Positions 1 to 5,598 of a stretch of 6,233 nt of DNA are shown here, piece by piece. The first letter of the stretch is position 1, and every line of letters starts with the position of its first letter. Location of the stretch: assembly GCA_947476855.1 (NCBI GenBank), contig CANJSR010000304.1, positions 1-6,233 of the forward strand. Reading direction: 5' to 3'. The position numbers and the translations under genes were made by a program. The notes under the pieces are model-generated. The model was given only the letters and a program-made list of their open reading frames with translations. It was not told where the DNA came from and searched no databases. Source of the stretch: Acetobacteraceae bacterium. Its GTDB lineage: Bacteria > Pseudomonadota > Alphaproteobacteria > Acetobacterales > Acetobacteraceae.

Positions 1-330
1 AAAGCCGGCGACGGCGATTTCCTCCGCAGCGTGGCGGAGGCCGTGGTGCAGTTGCTGATGGAGACCGATGTGGAAGGCCTGATTGGCGCCGGACGACACG
101 AGCGCACCGGCGAGCGCACGACCTACCGCAACGGCTACCGCGACCGATCTCTGGATATCCGCGTCGGCAGCCTGCAACTGGTTGATCCGCTCTGCGGCTC
201 GACCCCCAAGGTCCGGCAAGGCTCGTGCTTCCCGCCCTTCCTGGAGCCAAGGAAGACCTCCGAGAAGGCCCTGGTTGCCGTCATACAAGCAACGGCATCT
301 ATCATGGGTGGTGTCGGGGCTCCCCACGTT
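1..330 (+). pseudogene. IS256-family (Mutator-type) transposase, N-terminal remnant
   Basis: Frame 1 is open from the left edge and reads as the N-terminal region of an IS256-family DDE transposase: residues such as GAGRHERTGERTTYRNGYR, then FPPFLEPRKTSEKALVAVIQ, are the usual family block before the catalytic domain. The gene begins outside the window. About eight codons (181-204, VDPLCGST) stand where related transposases, as I remember them, have two residues before PK-RQGS, so there appears to be a small internal insertion or rearrangement. After about 290 the family similarity stops (QATASIMGG instead of the expected QE-W-GGVSTR), and no catalytic domain follows in any frame; the frame ends at 421-423. 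It is therefore a dead fragment. Family assignment is strong from motif recognition; the exact right boundary is uncertain. Confidence 0.85.
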
Positions 331-379
331 CTCTGTCCAGCACTTCGAGGATTACCTGACCCCGCATGTGAGGCCGTTG

Positions 380-1129
380 CTACATTCCGTTCGAGCGATC
401 TCCTCGGCGCGGCCGATCACTGAGCAGCCGATCGAACTCCCTCTTGGAAATGCCATAACACTCGCATGACCGGTGCTCAAGGCCGGCACGATCGATGATC
501 GTGACGTTCCCTCGCTTATACTGAATCAGGCCGGCTCGTTGCAGCGCACCCGCCGCCGCGGACACGCCCGTTCGCTGTACCCCCAGCATCATGGCAAGGA
601 ATTCCTGCGTGAGCAGAAATTCATCCGATTGCATTCGGTCGTGCGTCATCAGCAGCCATCGGCAACACCGCTGTTGTAGAGAATGAAACTGATTGCACGC
701 GGCGGACTGCGCGACCTGGTTGAAAAAGGCGTGTGCGTAGTGCAGCATGACCCTTCGCATGGAAGCACTTTCCGCCAGCTCCCTCGCGAACAGCGCCGCT
801 TTCATTTTCAGGCCGGCGCCGGGGACCTGAATGTAAACCGCGGTCGGTGTCCTGTTATCGCCAAAAAGCAGCGGTAAACCTACCATTCCCTCATTGCCGA
901 TCGTGCCGACTTCCGCAGCGTCACCATTGGCCATCGTATTTACAAGGGAGCCAACGCCAGTTTCGATAAACCAGACGGAGTCGATCCGCGTATTGGCTTG
1001 ATAGAGTGAGTCCCGATACTCCATCGTAACAGGTTGCAGATGCGGGCGAAGCCGCCCGTAGTCCGCGCGCGTCAGCAAACCGAGCAATCGATTGGCGGGT
1101 GTGTCAGCGGCCTTCCGTGTGACGGTCAA
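380..1129 (-). CDS. Crp/Fnr-family transcriptional regulator
   Basis: A 249-residue cytoplasmic DNA-binding regulator of the Crp/Fnr superfamily. Residues about 20-130 form the cyclic-nucleotide-binding-like beta barrel (VWFIETGVGSLV, then VGTIGNEGMVGLPLLFG), 125-160 the dimer helix, and 165-215 a winged helix (FLLTQEFLAMMLGVQRTGVS, then the wing GLIQYKRGNVTIIDR), ending in the familiar RSCECYG-KREFDRLL tail. The N-terminal region has no cysteines, so an FNR-type Fe-S oxygen sensor is not expected. The recognition helix lacks the E-xx-SR pattern that FNR/FixK use to read TTGAT half sites. The frame extends up to an ATG at 1297, but those extra 56 residues are low-complexity and atypical. I prefer the TTG at 1127-1129 because GAAAAGGG (1144-1137) lies 7 nt upstream and the length then fits the family. 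The ligand is unknown. The gene is divergent from the LuxR-type gene. Confidence 0.85.
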   Translation of the reverse strand: MTVTRKAADTPANRLLGLLTRADYGRLRPHLQPVTMEYRDSLYQANTRIDSVWFIETGVGSLVNTMANGDAAEVGTIGNEGMVGLPLLFGDNRTPTAVYIQVPGAGLKMKAALFARELAESASMRRVMLHYAHAFFNQVAQSAACNQFHSLQQRCCRWLLMTHDRMQSDEFLLTQEFLAMMLGVQRTGVSAAAGALQRAGLIQYKRGNVTIIDRAGLEHRSCECYGISKREFDRLLSDRPRRGDRSNGM

Positions 1130-1498
1130 TTTGATGCCCTTTTCAATCGCAGTTGATGGATGGAATTGCCGCTCTCCGCGATCAGCCGTGGTTGGACCGC
1201 CACGCGAGGCTCGGGTCTGGTCGCCCGCGCCATATCGATCGTCCGCGTCAGTCGCGCACGCTCGACGGCCGACCGACGCCGCAAACGCGACGTTCATCTC
1301 ATTTGATCTGATCGTTCAATGCGCGGTCGGACGACACGAGGATCCTCGATCATCACGACGACCACTATGTGGAACACCCTCAAGCACGATCTGTGTCGCG
1401 AAAGCCTGCACAGGCAGGGCGTGGCGAGTGCGCCATTCAGCGTGAACGCCACTATCAAGGGATAGTTCCTGCGCCAAAGGGATAAGACCCGCAAGCCT
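1130..1498. other. Intergenic region between divergent regulators, no gene recognised
   Basis: About 370 bases with no recognisable gene on either strand. Open frames cross it on the minus strand (for example ending at 1294 and 1316), but they show no family similarity and no good ribosome binding site, and one would start inside the palindrome. If the Crp-like gene used its far ATG at 1297, part of this stretch would be its 5' coding region. Otherwise it is a long leader for that gene, or scar sequence. Confidence 0.5.
1137..1144 (-). promoter_or_regulatory. Ribosome binding site deciding a TTG start
   Basis: GAAAAGGG on the minus strand, 7 nt before the TTG at 1129. No ATG or GTG is available close by in frame, and this site supports the TTG over the distant ATG at 1297. 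Confidence 0.55.
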
Positions 1499-1522
1499 AT
1501 TATGTCTGGTATCAGACATAAT
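1499..1522. promoter_or_regulatory. Perfect palindrome, probable operator
   Basis: Arms ATTATGTCTG (1499-1508) and CAGACATAAT (1513-1522) are exact reverse complements around a GTAT spacer. The site lies about 80 nt upstream of the LuxR-type gene and shares its last base with the FNR-type box. Symmetry and position suggest an operator for a dimeric regulator. I do not recognise the half site (TGTCTG). No T tract follows, so it is not a standard terminator. Confidence 0.6.
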
Positions 1523-1535
1523 TGATCTGGATCAA
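1522..1535 (+). promoter_or_regulatory. FNR/FixK-type box (anaerobox)
   Basis: TTGATCTGGATCAA matches the FNR/ANR/FixK consensus TTGAT-N4-ATCAA exactly. Its centre (1528.5) is about 75 nt before the ATG at 1604. If a weak TATTCC (1560-1565) serves as the -10 element, the start of transcription would be near 1572 and the box would be centred near -43, close to the -41.5 position of class II activation. The box itself is read directly; the promoter placement is inference. Confidence 0.75.
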
Positions 1536-1603
1536 TGCCACTGAAGTGCACTGCGGCGCTATTCCACCCACTGGCTCAGTCCGGACCAGGAAAGGCTGAA
1601 ATC

Positions 1604-2089
1604 ATGACGGCCGACCGTTCGACACAATATGCCGATCGTGCTTCAAGCATCAAATTTCCCGAGCAGCCCGGGCGACGCCCGTACGCCAACTACGCACTTG
1701 CGCTGGCAAGCAGGGAAACGGAACTCCGAGAGTCTATAGAGAAAATCCAGGCTCTTCGCCGTCAGTATGACGGGAACATGCAGCCAGCGGGGAGCATGGA
1801 CGGTACGCCGCTCACCGTGAGCGATGCGGCTAACCGCCGGCTCGCGTGTCTGACGGCGCGACAGCGCGAAATCTTGGATCTGGTCCTGGCTGGACGACCC
1901 AGCAAAATCATCGCTTGGGAACTCGGTATCAGCCAACGTACCGTCGAAAATCACCGTGCCGCGATCATGAAGAGAACTGCGTCAAAGTCGATCCCTGCTT
2001 TGGCCCAGTTCGCGATTGCCGCCGCTATCCCTTTCGATGCGAGGATCGAGAGGGGTTACGAAAGAGACAAAGAACATAAATACCAATAA
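1604..2089 (+). CDS. Small LuxR-type (GerE domain) transcriptional regulator without receiver domain
   Basis: A 161-residue protein. Residues 1-34 are probably disordered. About 35-55 (ASRETELRESIEKIQALRRQ) form a short charged helix likely to make a coiled coil. Residues 83-140 are a LuxR/FixJ-type helix-turn-helix: LTARQREILDLVLAGRPSK, IIAWELGISQRTVENHRA, then IMKRTASKSIPALAQFA. There is no phosphoacceptor receiver or autoinducer domain, so the input must come from a partner, from the coiled coil, or simply from its expression level. The open frame extends to an ATG at 1535, but I choose ATG 1604 because GGAAAGG (1589-1595) sits 8 nt upstream and the extra 23 residues overlap the FNR-type box. 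The upstream box suggests control by an FNR/FixK-like protein, so the gene may relay low-oxygen or redox signals. Degraded stress-type genes follow within 20 nt. Confidence 0.85.
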   Translation: MTADRSTQYADRASSIKFPEQPGRRPYANYALALASRETELRESIEKIQALRRQYDGNMQPAGSMDGTPLTVSDAANRRLACLTARQREILDLVLAGRPSKIIAWELGISQRTVENHRAAIMKRTASKSIPALAQFAIAAAIPFDARIERGYERDKEHKYQ

Positions 2090-2109
2090 ATACCCGCGCG
2101 TACGAGAAA

Positions 2110-2250
2110 TTGATCACCGCCTTGATACCGCTGTCTCTTGTGGTGGTGGCGCCATTATTGAGCGCGTGTCATACCACGGCGGGAGCAGGTCAGGATATCT
2201 CCGCGGCCGGGAATGCCATTGAGAAATCCGCCGACAAACATACGCTCTGA
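2110..2250 (+). CDS. Entericidin-like small lipoprotein, start codon unclear (possibly decayed)
   Basis: The frame reads LITALIPLSLVVVAPLLSAC, then HTTAGAGQDISAAG, then NAIEKSADKH, and ends at TGA 2248-2250. A hydrophobic signal peptide, the lipobox LSAC with the acylated Cys, and the TAGAG-DI-AG-AIEK-A tail are the pattern of the entericidin EcnA/EcnB family: tiny outer-membrane lipoproteins of about 45-50 residues linked to stress and programmed lysis. No ATG or GTG lies in frame between the upstream stop (2077-2079) and the signal peptide. TTG at 2110 is the only usual alternative and gives 46 residues, but it drops the basic residue (K) before the hydrophobic stretch and has only a weak GAGAAA upstream. 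ATA codons lie further upstream. Either it starts at TTG or the start has been lost. It lies about 20 nt after the LuxR-type gene, perhaps co-transcribed. Confidence 0.7.
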   Translation: MITALIPLSLVVVAPLLSACHTTAGAGQDISAAGNAIEKSADKHTL

Positions 2251-2335
2251 TGACCCCTAGCCCGGCGGACGCGGTGCTTCCGCGATCTGGTCGGAAAAGA
2301 CATCAGGCCCAAAGTAAAGGTGTAACATATAATCA

Positions 2336-2460
2336 ATTCTGATCGTCGTCCTAGTGATCGTACTGCTCGGCGGCGGCGGAAGCTATTATGGCTACAATCG
2401 CTGTTGGTCGTACTCCTCGTTTTGTAGTTGGTCGGTGGCGTCGGATACCGCAGCCCCTGA
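2336..2460 (+). pseudogene. Small glycine-rich membrane protein (DUF3309-like), frameshifted remnant
   Basis: One frame reads ILIVVLVIVLLGGGGSYYGY followed by NR (to about 2400), the N-terminal hydrophobic helix and Gly/Tyr loop of a class of small alphaproteobacterial membrane proteins resembling DUF3309. The second hydrophobic helix is in another frame: LLVVLLVL, then TAG at 2425-2427, then LVGGVGYRSP and TGA at 2458-2460. The TAG stands where such proteins usually have Trp, so a single G-to-A change would explain it. The gene also lacks a normal start: a TAA (2330-2332) precedes TCA ATT CTG with no ATG or GTG. With lost start, frameshift and internal stop, I infer a pseudogene. Reading straight on in the first frame gives a non-hydrophobic tail to TGA 2489-2491. 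The family name is tentative. Confidence 0.5.
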
Positions 2461-2503
2461 TGCAACGCGCCAAACGAGGCACCCCTGGTGAGGAGATTGC
2501 AAG

Positions 2504-2581
2504 ATGGACAAAGATCGCATCAGTTGTCGCCATCGCACCGCCTTGGTCCGGTTTGTTGGAGTGAGACTGGATGCAGGTTGA
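2504..2581 (+). pseudogene. CsbD-like stress protein, truncated start
   Basis: ATG at 2504 follows a strong ribosome binding site GAGGAGA (2490-2496) by 7 nt. The first six residues, MDKDRI, are the typical opening of CsbD-family general stress proteins (about 60-70 residues, rich in Lys, Glu, Ala and Gly). The next residues (SCRHRTALVRFVGVRLDAG) do not fit CsbD, and the frame stops at 2579-2581 after 25 residues. No CsbD continuation is seen in the other frames downstream, so the rest seems to have been deleted or replaced. Six residues are thin evidence, but the strong ribosome binding site and the neighbouring entericidin and glycine-rich genes support it. Confidence 0.4.
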
Positions 2582-2800
2582 CCTACCTAACAATCTGCTC
2601 GACTATTGCTCTCTAGGTAAATCTGTCCGGCGCCCTTCGCTGATTGCGCTGATGTCGGGCCTCTCGTAGTACATCGCTTATGTTTTGAGATTTTCTGGGA
2701 GACGTACGGTTTTGACGTCTCTGATCACATGAATTTTCGTTGGCTGCTTGCCCCAAGGTCACGGCCTTCACCGTAGCCGTGCCGAGCAGCAAACTGCAAA
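2582..2800. other. Intergenic region upstream of the membrane operon, no gene seen
   Basis: About 220 bases of lower GC content than the rest, with no convincing gene. It holds a 7-bp inverted repeat (2699-2721) and should contain the promoter of the 2813-4901 operon, although I see no clear -35/-10 pair. Confidence 0.5.
2699..2721. repeat. Short inverted repeat, possible operator or hairpin
   Basis: GAGACGT (2699-2705) and ACGTCTC (2715-2721) are perfect reverse complements with a 9-nt spacer, about 90 nt before the start of the membrane operon. No T tract follows directly. It could be an operator; function unknown. Confidence 0.4.
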
Positions 2801-2801
2801 C

Positions 2802-2807
2802 AGGAGG
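2802..2807 (+). promoter_or_regulatory. Strong ribosome binding site (AGGAGG)
   Basis: A full AGGAGG, 5 nt before GTG 2813. It fixes this GTG as the start of the first gene of the membrane operon. Confidence 0.75.
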
Positions 2808-2812
2808 CTTGC

Positions 2813-3052
2813 GTGGGTCGTACTTCATTGAATGGATTTATAATTGGTGGAGCTATCTTGGTTCTGCTTGGCTTGCTCGGGTTCGCGATACCCATATTCA
2901 CGACCCAGCAGACCAAGGACGTGGCAAAAATCGGGGACTTGAAGCTTCAGACGACCGAAAGCACCGCATACGTTATCCCTCCGTTGGTCAGCGGGGGCGC
3001 CATTGCTCTGGGTGTCATATTGATCGGGGCCGGTCTCTATCGGAAGAACTGA
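2813..3052 (+). CDS. Small two-helix inner-membrane protein of unknown function
   Basis: 79 residues with a GTG start 5 nt after AGGAGG. Two hydrophobic helices are visible: residues about 8-30 (FIIGGAILVLLGLLGFAIPI) and about 54-76 (VIPPLVSGGAIALGVILIGA). Between them is a polar stretch (TTQQTKDVAKIGDLKLQTTES), and the protein ends in RKN. The layout of helix, polar linker with a K-IGDL-type motif, PP and helix resembles uncharacterised small membrane proteins known from many proteobacteria; I know no function for them. Its stop is 2 nt before the VIT-family gene, so the two are almost certainly co-transcribed and may be translationally coupled. It could be an accessory subunit of the transporter, but that is inference. 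Confidence 0.8.
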   Translation: MGRTSLNGFIIGGAILVLLGLLGFAIPIFTTQQTKDVAKIGDLKLQTTESTAYVIPPLVSGGAIALGVILIGAGLYRKN

Positions 3053-3054
3053 AG

Positions 3055-3750
3055 ATGCTGGCCCGCCACCGGGAACGACATCGCACCGAACAGAGCGGTT
3101 GGCTGCGCGCCGCCGTATTGGGTGCGAATGACGGCATTCTATCGACGGCGAGTCTGGTTCTGGGCGTGGCCGCCGCTCATGGGAGTCGGAGCAGCGTGTT
3201 GGTCGCAGGGATCGCCGGCCTTGTCGCCGGTGCCATGTCAATGGCCGCGGGTGAGTACGTGTCCGTACACTCACAGGCGGATACCGAGAAGGCTGATCTT
3301 GAGCGAGAACGCGTTGAACTTCGCACCAATGATCAAGGGGAGCACACGGAACTTGCGGAGATCTATGTCGCTCGTGGTCTGGAACCGTCTCTCGCGAAGC
3401 AGGTCGCGGACCAACTGATGACCCATGACGCCCTTGGCGCGCATGCCCGCGATGAACTCGGCATCTCCGAGACACTCAGAGCCCGCCCGATCCAGGCCGC
3501 ATTCGCGTCGGCAGGTAGCTTCGCGGTTGGAGCGGTCATGCCTCTCATTGTTGCGGCCCTGACCCCGGCCGCAGGTCTGATTTTCGCTGTGGCAGGCACT
3601 TCGCTTCTCTTTCTCGCGCTGCTGGGCGCACTGGCGGCACGCGTGGGTGGTGCGCCTATGATGCCTGCCGCGATAAGGGTCACGTTTTGGGGGGCGTTGG
3701 CTATGGGGATCACCGCCGGTGTCGGGGCCTTGTTCGGCACAGTCGTGTGA
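3055..3750 (+). CDS. VIT1/CCC1-family Fe2+/Mn2+ transporter
   Basis: A 231-residue inner-membrane protein of the VIT family, which exports Fe2+ or Mn2+ from the cytoplasm (into vacuoles in plants and yeast). Family motifs are clear: RAAVLGANDGILSTASLVLG in helix 1 (with the conserved Asp 26), GLVAGAMSMAAGEYVSVHSQ in helix 2, then a Glu-rich cytoplasmic helical section (about 75-140: EKADLERERVELR, ELAEIYVARGLEP, DALGAHARDELGI) that carries metal ligands in the family. Helices 3-5 lie at about 147-170, 173-197 and 206-230. Length matches bacterial members. The reading frame is open well upstream, but ATG 3055 gives the usual N-terminus (HRTEQSGWLRAA) and lies 2 nt after the previous stop. The ribosome site (GGAAG, 3042-3046) is modest, consistent with coupling. 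The stop overlaps the start of the next gene. Role: metal detoxification or tolerance. Confidence 0.92.
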   Translation: MLARHRERHRTEQSGWLRAAVLGANDGILSTASLVLGVAAAHGSRSSVLVAGIAGLVAGAMSMAAGEYVSVHSQADTEKADLERERVELRTNDQGEHTELAEIYVARGLEPSLAKQVADQLMTHDALGAHARDELGISETLRARPIQAAFASAGSFAVGAVMPLIVAALTPAAGLIFAVAGTSLLFLALLGALAARVGGAPMMPAAIRVTFWGALAMGITAGVGALFGTVV

Positions 3751-4901
3751 GCAGACCCGATGAGGAAGAGTTCAACCATCGGCGCGGAAGCAGGTTGCCT
3801 GATGGCTCCCGATTTTGGCGGACCGCCACTGGGTTCTGGCGTCCGCCCGGCGCGACTGCCGCCTGGTGTCTGACCGCCGTGCTGATCGGCGCCACCGTGC
3901 TGCAACTGGCGATGCAGTACCGATTGAATTTTTGGAGCCGTGATTTCTTCGACGCGTTCGGTCGCCGCGACGGCACGACACTGCGGACCACGGCACTGCT
4001 TTTTCCGCTGCTCGCCGGGATGAGCGTGCTGCTGACGATTTTGTCGGTATGGGCTCGCATGACCATACAACGCAATTGGCGCGCGTGGCTGACCCGGCAT
4101 CTGATCGATCGTTGGCTGGATAACGACCGCTTCCTGCAACTGCGCTTCGAGGCGGGCGAAGACCGGAACCCGGAATATCGAATCGCCGAGGACGTACGGG
4201 TCGCGACGGACGCGCCGGTCAGCATGGCTACCGGTGCGCTGACAGCGCTGCTCAACGCCGTCACCTTCATCTCCATCCTGTGGAATTTAGGCGGCGACCT
4301 CAGCGTCGAGATCTTTGGTGGCGTGATCACCCTGCCAAAATACCTGGCAATCACGGTGGTGATCTATTCCGGCCTTTTAACCCTCGCCATGACCGTCATC
4401 GGTCGCCGCATGGTGCATGTCATCGCGGGGAAGAATGCGGCCGAGGCACAGTTTCGTTCGATTGCTTCCGACTTACGCGAGCGGGGGGCGAGCGCATCAG
4501 GGGTGATTGCCGGACTGGCCCAACGTCATGTGCTCGGCGAGGCTTTCGACACCGTGTATGGACGCTGGCGGGACCTGTGTGTCCAATTCATGCGCACTAC
4601 GCTGGTGTCTTACAGTAATGTCTTGATGGCGCCGGTGATCGCCTGGAGCTTGTGCGCGCCAAAATACCTTGTCGGCTCGATGTCACTGGGCGAGGCAGCA
4701 CAGGTGGTGGCGGCCTTCGTGATGGTGCAGACAGCGCTGAACTGGCTGGTGGATAACTATCCTGGCCTGGCGGAATGTCTGTCCTCGGTGAATCGCGTCA
4801 GCGCGCTCCTGGCGGCAATGGACGAACTCGACAGAGAGGGAACTGATCAGTCAGCCGGCCAGATCAATTCCGCGGCCGCAGGCTCAAGAACGCCGTCATA
4901 G
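3747..4901 (+). CDS. SbmA/BacA/YddA-like ABC transporter membrane domain, no ATPase domain
   Basis: 384 residues of the ABC_membrane_2 type (peptide, B12 or very-long-chain fatty-acid class). Hydrophobic helices lie at about 38-57, 81-101, 160-180, 197-218 and 285-335. Family landmarks are FWSRDFFDAF (62-71), RNWRAWLT (109-116), NPEYRIAEDVR (141-151), EAQFRS (233-238), LCAPKYLVGSMSLGEAAQVV (302-321) and WLVDNYPGLAECLSSVNRV (333-351). Relatives with this sequence style usually continue into a fused ATP-binding domain to about 570-600 residues. Here the frame ends at 4899-4901 soon after the membrane domain, with an unrelated tail (EGTDQSAGQINSAAAG), and no Walker A or signature motif follows in any frame. 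It may be a truncated gene or a proton-driven SbmA-like form. GTG 3747 is chosen because GTGTGA overlaps the VIT stop by 4 nt; no ribosome site is seen, so coupling is likely. The frame itself opens further upstream, inside the VIT gene. Confidence 0.82.
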   Translation: MSRPDEEEFNHRRGSRLPDGSRFWRTATGFWRPPGATAAWCLTAVLIGATVLQLAMQYRLNFWSRDFFDAFGRRDGTTLRTTALLFPLLAGMSVLLTILSVWARMTIQRNWRAWLTRHLIDRWLDNDRFLQLRFEAGEDRNPEYRIAEDVRVATDAPVSMATGALTALLNAVTFISILWNLGGDLSVEIFGGVITLPKYLAITVVIYSGLLTLAMTVIGRRMVHVIAGKNAAEAQFRSIASDLRERGASASGVIAGLAQRHVLGEAFDTVYGRWRDLCVQFMRTTLVSYSNVLMAPVIAWSLCAPKYLVGSMSLGEAAQVVAAFVMVQTALNWLVDNYPGLAECLSSVNRVSALLAAMDELDREGTDQSAGQINSAAAGSRTPS

Positions 4902-4983
4902 GCAGCGGGGCGCGCGGAGTAGCCGGCCCGAGGCCAACGTATTCGTTTGTCGGTAATCTCCAAATATCCAATGATAGATGTGA

Positions 4984-5021
4984 TGGGATACTGGGGCTGT
5001 GGCCGACCCTATCCCACAGCC
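4984..5021. repeat. Two mutually exclusive hairpins
   Basis: TGGGATA (4984-4990) pairs with TATCCCA (5010-5016). GGCTGTGG (4995-5002) pairs with CCACAGCC (5014-5021). The right arms overlap at 5014-5016, so only one stem can form fully. No T tract follows. It sits about 80 nt after the transporter stop, so it may stabilise or end the transcript, or be chance. Confidence 0.45.
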
Positions 5022-5232
5022 AACGGCAAAGCCACTTACCATAAACAGTACATTGATAGAACGAAACAGGCATTTGGTCCAAAATGCCATCGCTATGCGG
5101 CAGGCCTCTCACCAGTGCGCATGAATGGTCCTGGCCTCGGGATCGTCGTATGATGCATAGTGCCGCACACTCTCCACGCGGTCGCCCATAAATCAAGTAT
5201 TCATCGGGCACCAGAAGTCGGTAGCAGAGAAG

Positions 5233-5257
5233 CCCCGTGATTTCGGGGATTTTCATT
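5233..5257 (+). terminator. Terminator-like hairpin
   Basis: CCCCG (5233-5237) and CGGGG (5244-5248) form a short GC stem around TGATTT, followed by ATTTTCATTT. The stem is only 5 bp and the T run is interrupted. It could end transcripts from the membrane operon 330 nt upstream, but the distance makes that link weak. Confidence 0.45.
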
Positions 5258-5440
5258 TGGCGGGAAATTCATGACTGCCACGCGGGAATTCGCCGAGGTT
5301 GCGCTGGTCCAGCATCCCCTTCCGTGTCAGAAGGACCGCCGCCGATATGCAACCTGTATTCGAACAGACAATCAGTCGCCGTTCCCCGTCCCCTGCCCGG
5401 ATAAACGCGCACCCGTGGTGCGACCGATGACGTCGAGTCC

Positions 5441-5570
5441 AGCGTGCAATACCTGCCATCCTACAGCCCCGATCTGAGTCCGATCGAGAGGGGCCTCGCC
5501 AAGATCAAGGCACCGCTGCGCATAGTCGCCGCCAGGACCAACGATACGCTGTGGGACGCCGTCGGCATCG
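5441..5570 (+). pseudogene. IS630-family transposase, C-terminal remnant
   Basis: The frame reads VQYLPSYSPDLSPIERGLAK, then IKAPLRIVAARTNDTLWDAV, the C-terminal block of IS630-family transposases. Family members have FLPPYSPDLNPIE here, and the final Glu is the last residue of the DDE/DDD catalytic triad. Nothing upstream of about 5441 matches the family: the frame has a TAA at 5402-5404 and the earlier catalytic aspartate regions are missing. The match fades after about 5565, where the expected tail (roughly TPEECANYF) is replaced. This is therefore a fragment of about 45 codons and is not functional. A GTG at 5444 opens the frame, but no real gene start is implied. Confidence 0.8.
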
Positions 5571-5598
5571 TGACCGTCGGGATTTACGGGTATCGCGG

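Larger units (their letters stand above)
4902..5440. other. Intergenic/scar region with hairpins, no confident gene
   Basis: About 540 bases without a recognisable gene. It holds two overlapping hairpins (4984-5021) and a terminator-like hairpin (5233-5257). A 64-codon minus-strand frame (4896-5090) contains a hydrophobic stretch but has no good ribosome binding site. The missing ATPase domain of the preceding transporter is not here in any frame. Confidence 0.55.

Noticed and set aside
473..877. Plus-strand frames across the Crp-like gene
   Set aside because: They are antisense to a well-supported gene and show no family similarity.
1130..1297. N-terminal extension of the Crp-like regulator to the ATG at 1297
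   Set aside because: The 56 extra residues look unlike the family. A TTG with a well-spaced GAAAAGGG gives the usual length. The ATGA overlap with another minus-strand frame at 1294-1297 seems coincidental.
1499..1522. Palindrome as a transcription terminator
   Set aside because: AT-rich arms, no T tract, and a position directly upstream of an FNR-type box and a gene start fit an operator better.
3363..4354. Long minus-strand frames opposite the VIT and ABC-type genes
   Set aside because: Arg/Pro/Ala-rich translations typical of antisense frames in GC-rich genes. The plus-strand proteins are clearly recognised.
4896..5090. Minus-strand 64-codon frame with a hydrophobic stretch (INVLFMVSGFAVG) that could be a small membrane protein
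   Set aside because: No usable ribosome binding site, no family recognised, and it overlaps the hairpins and the transporter's 3' end. Kept only as a weak possibility.
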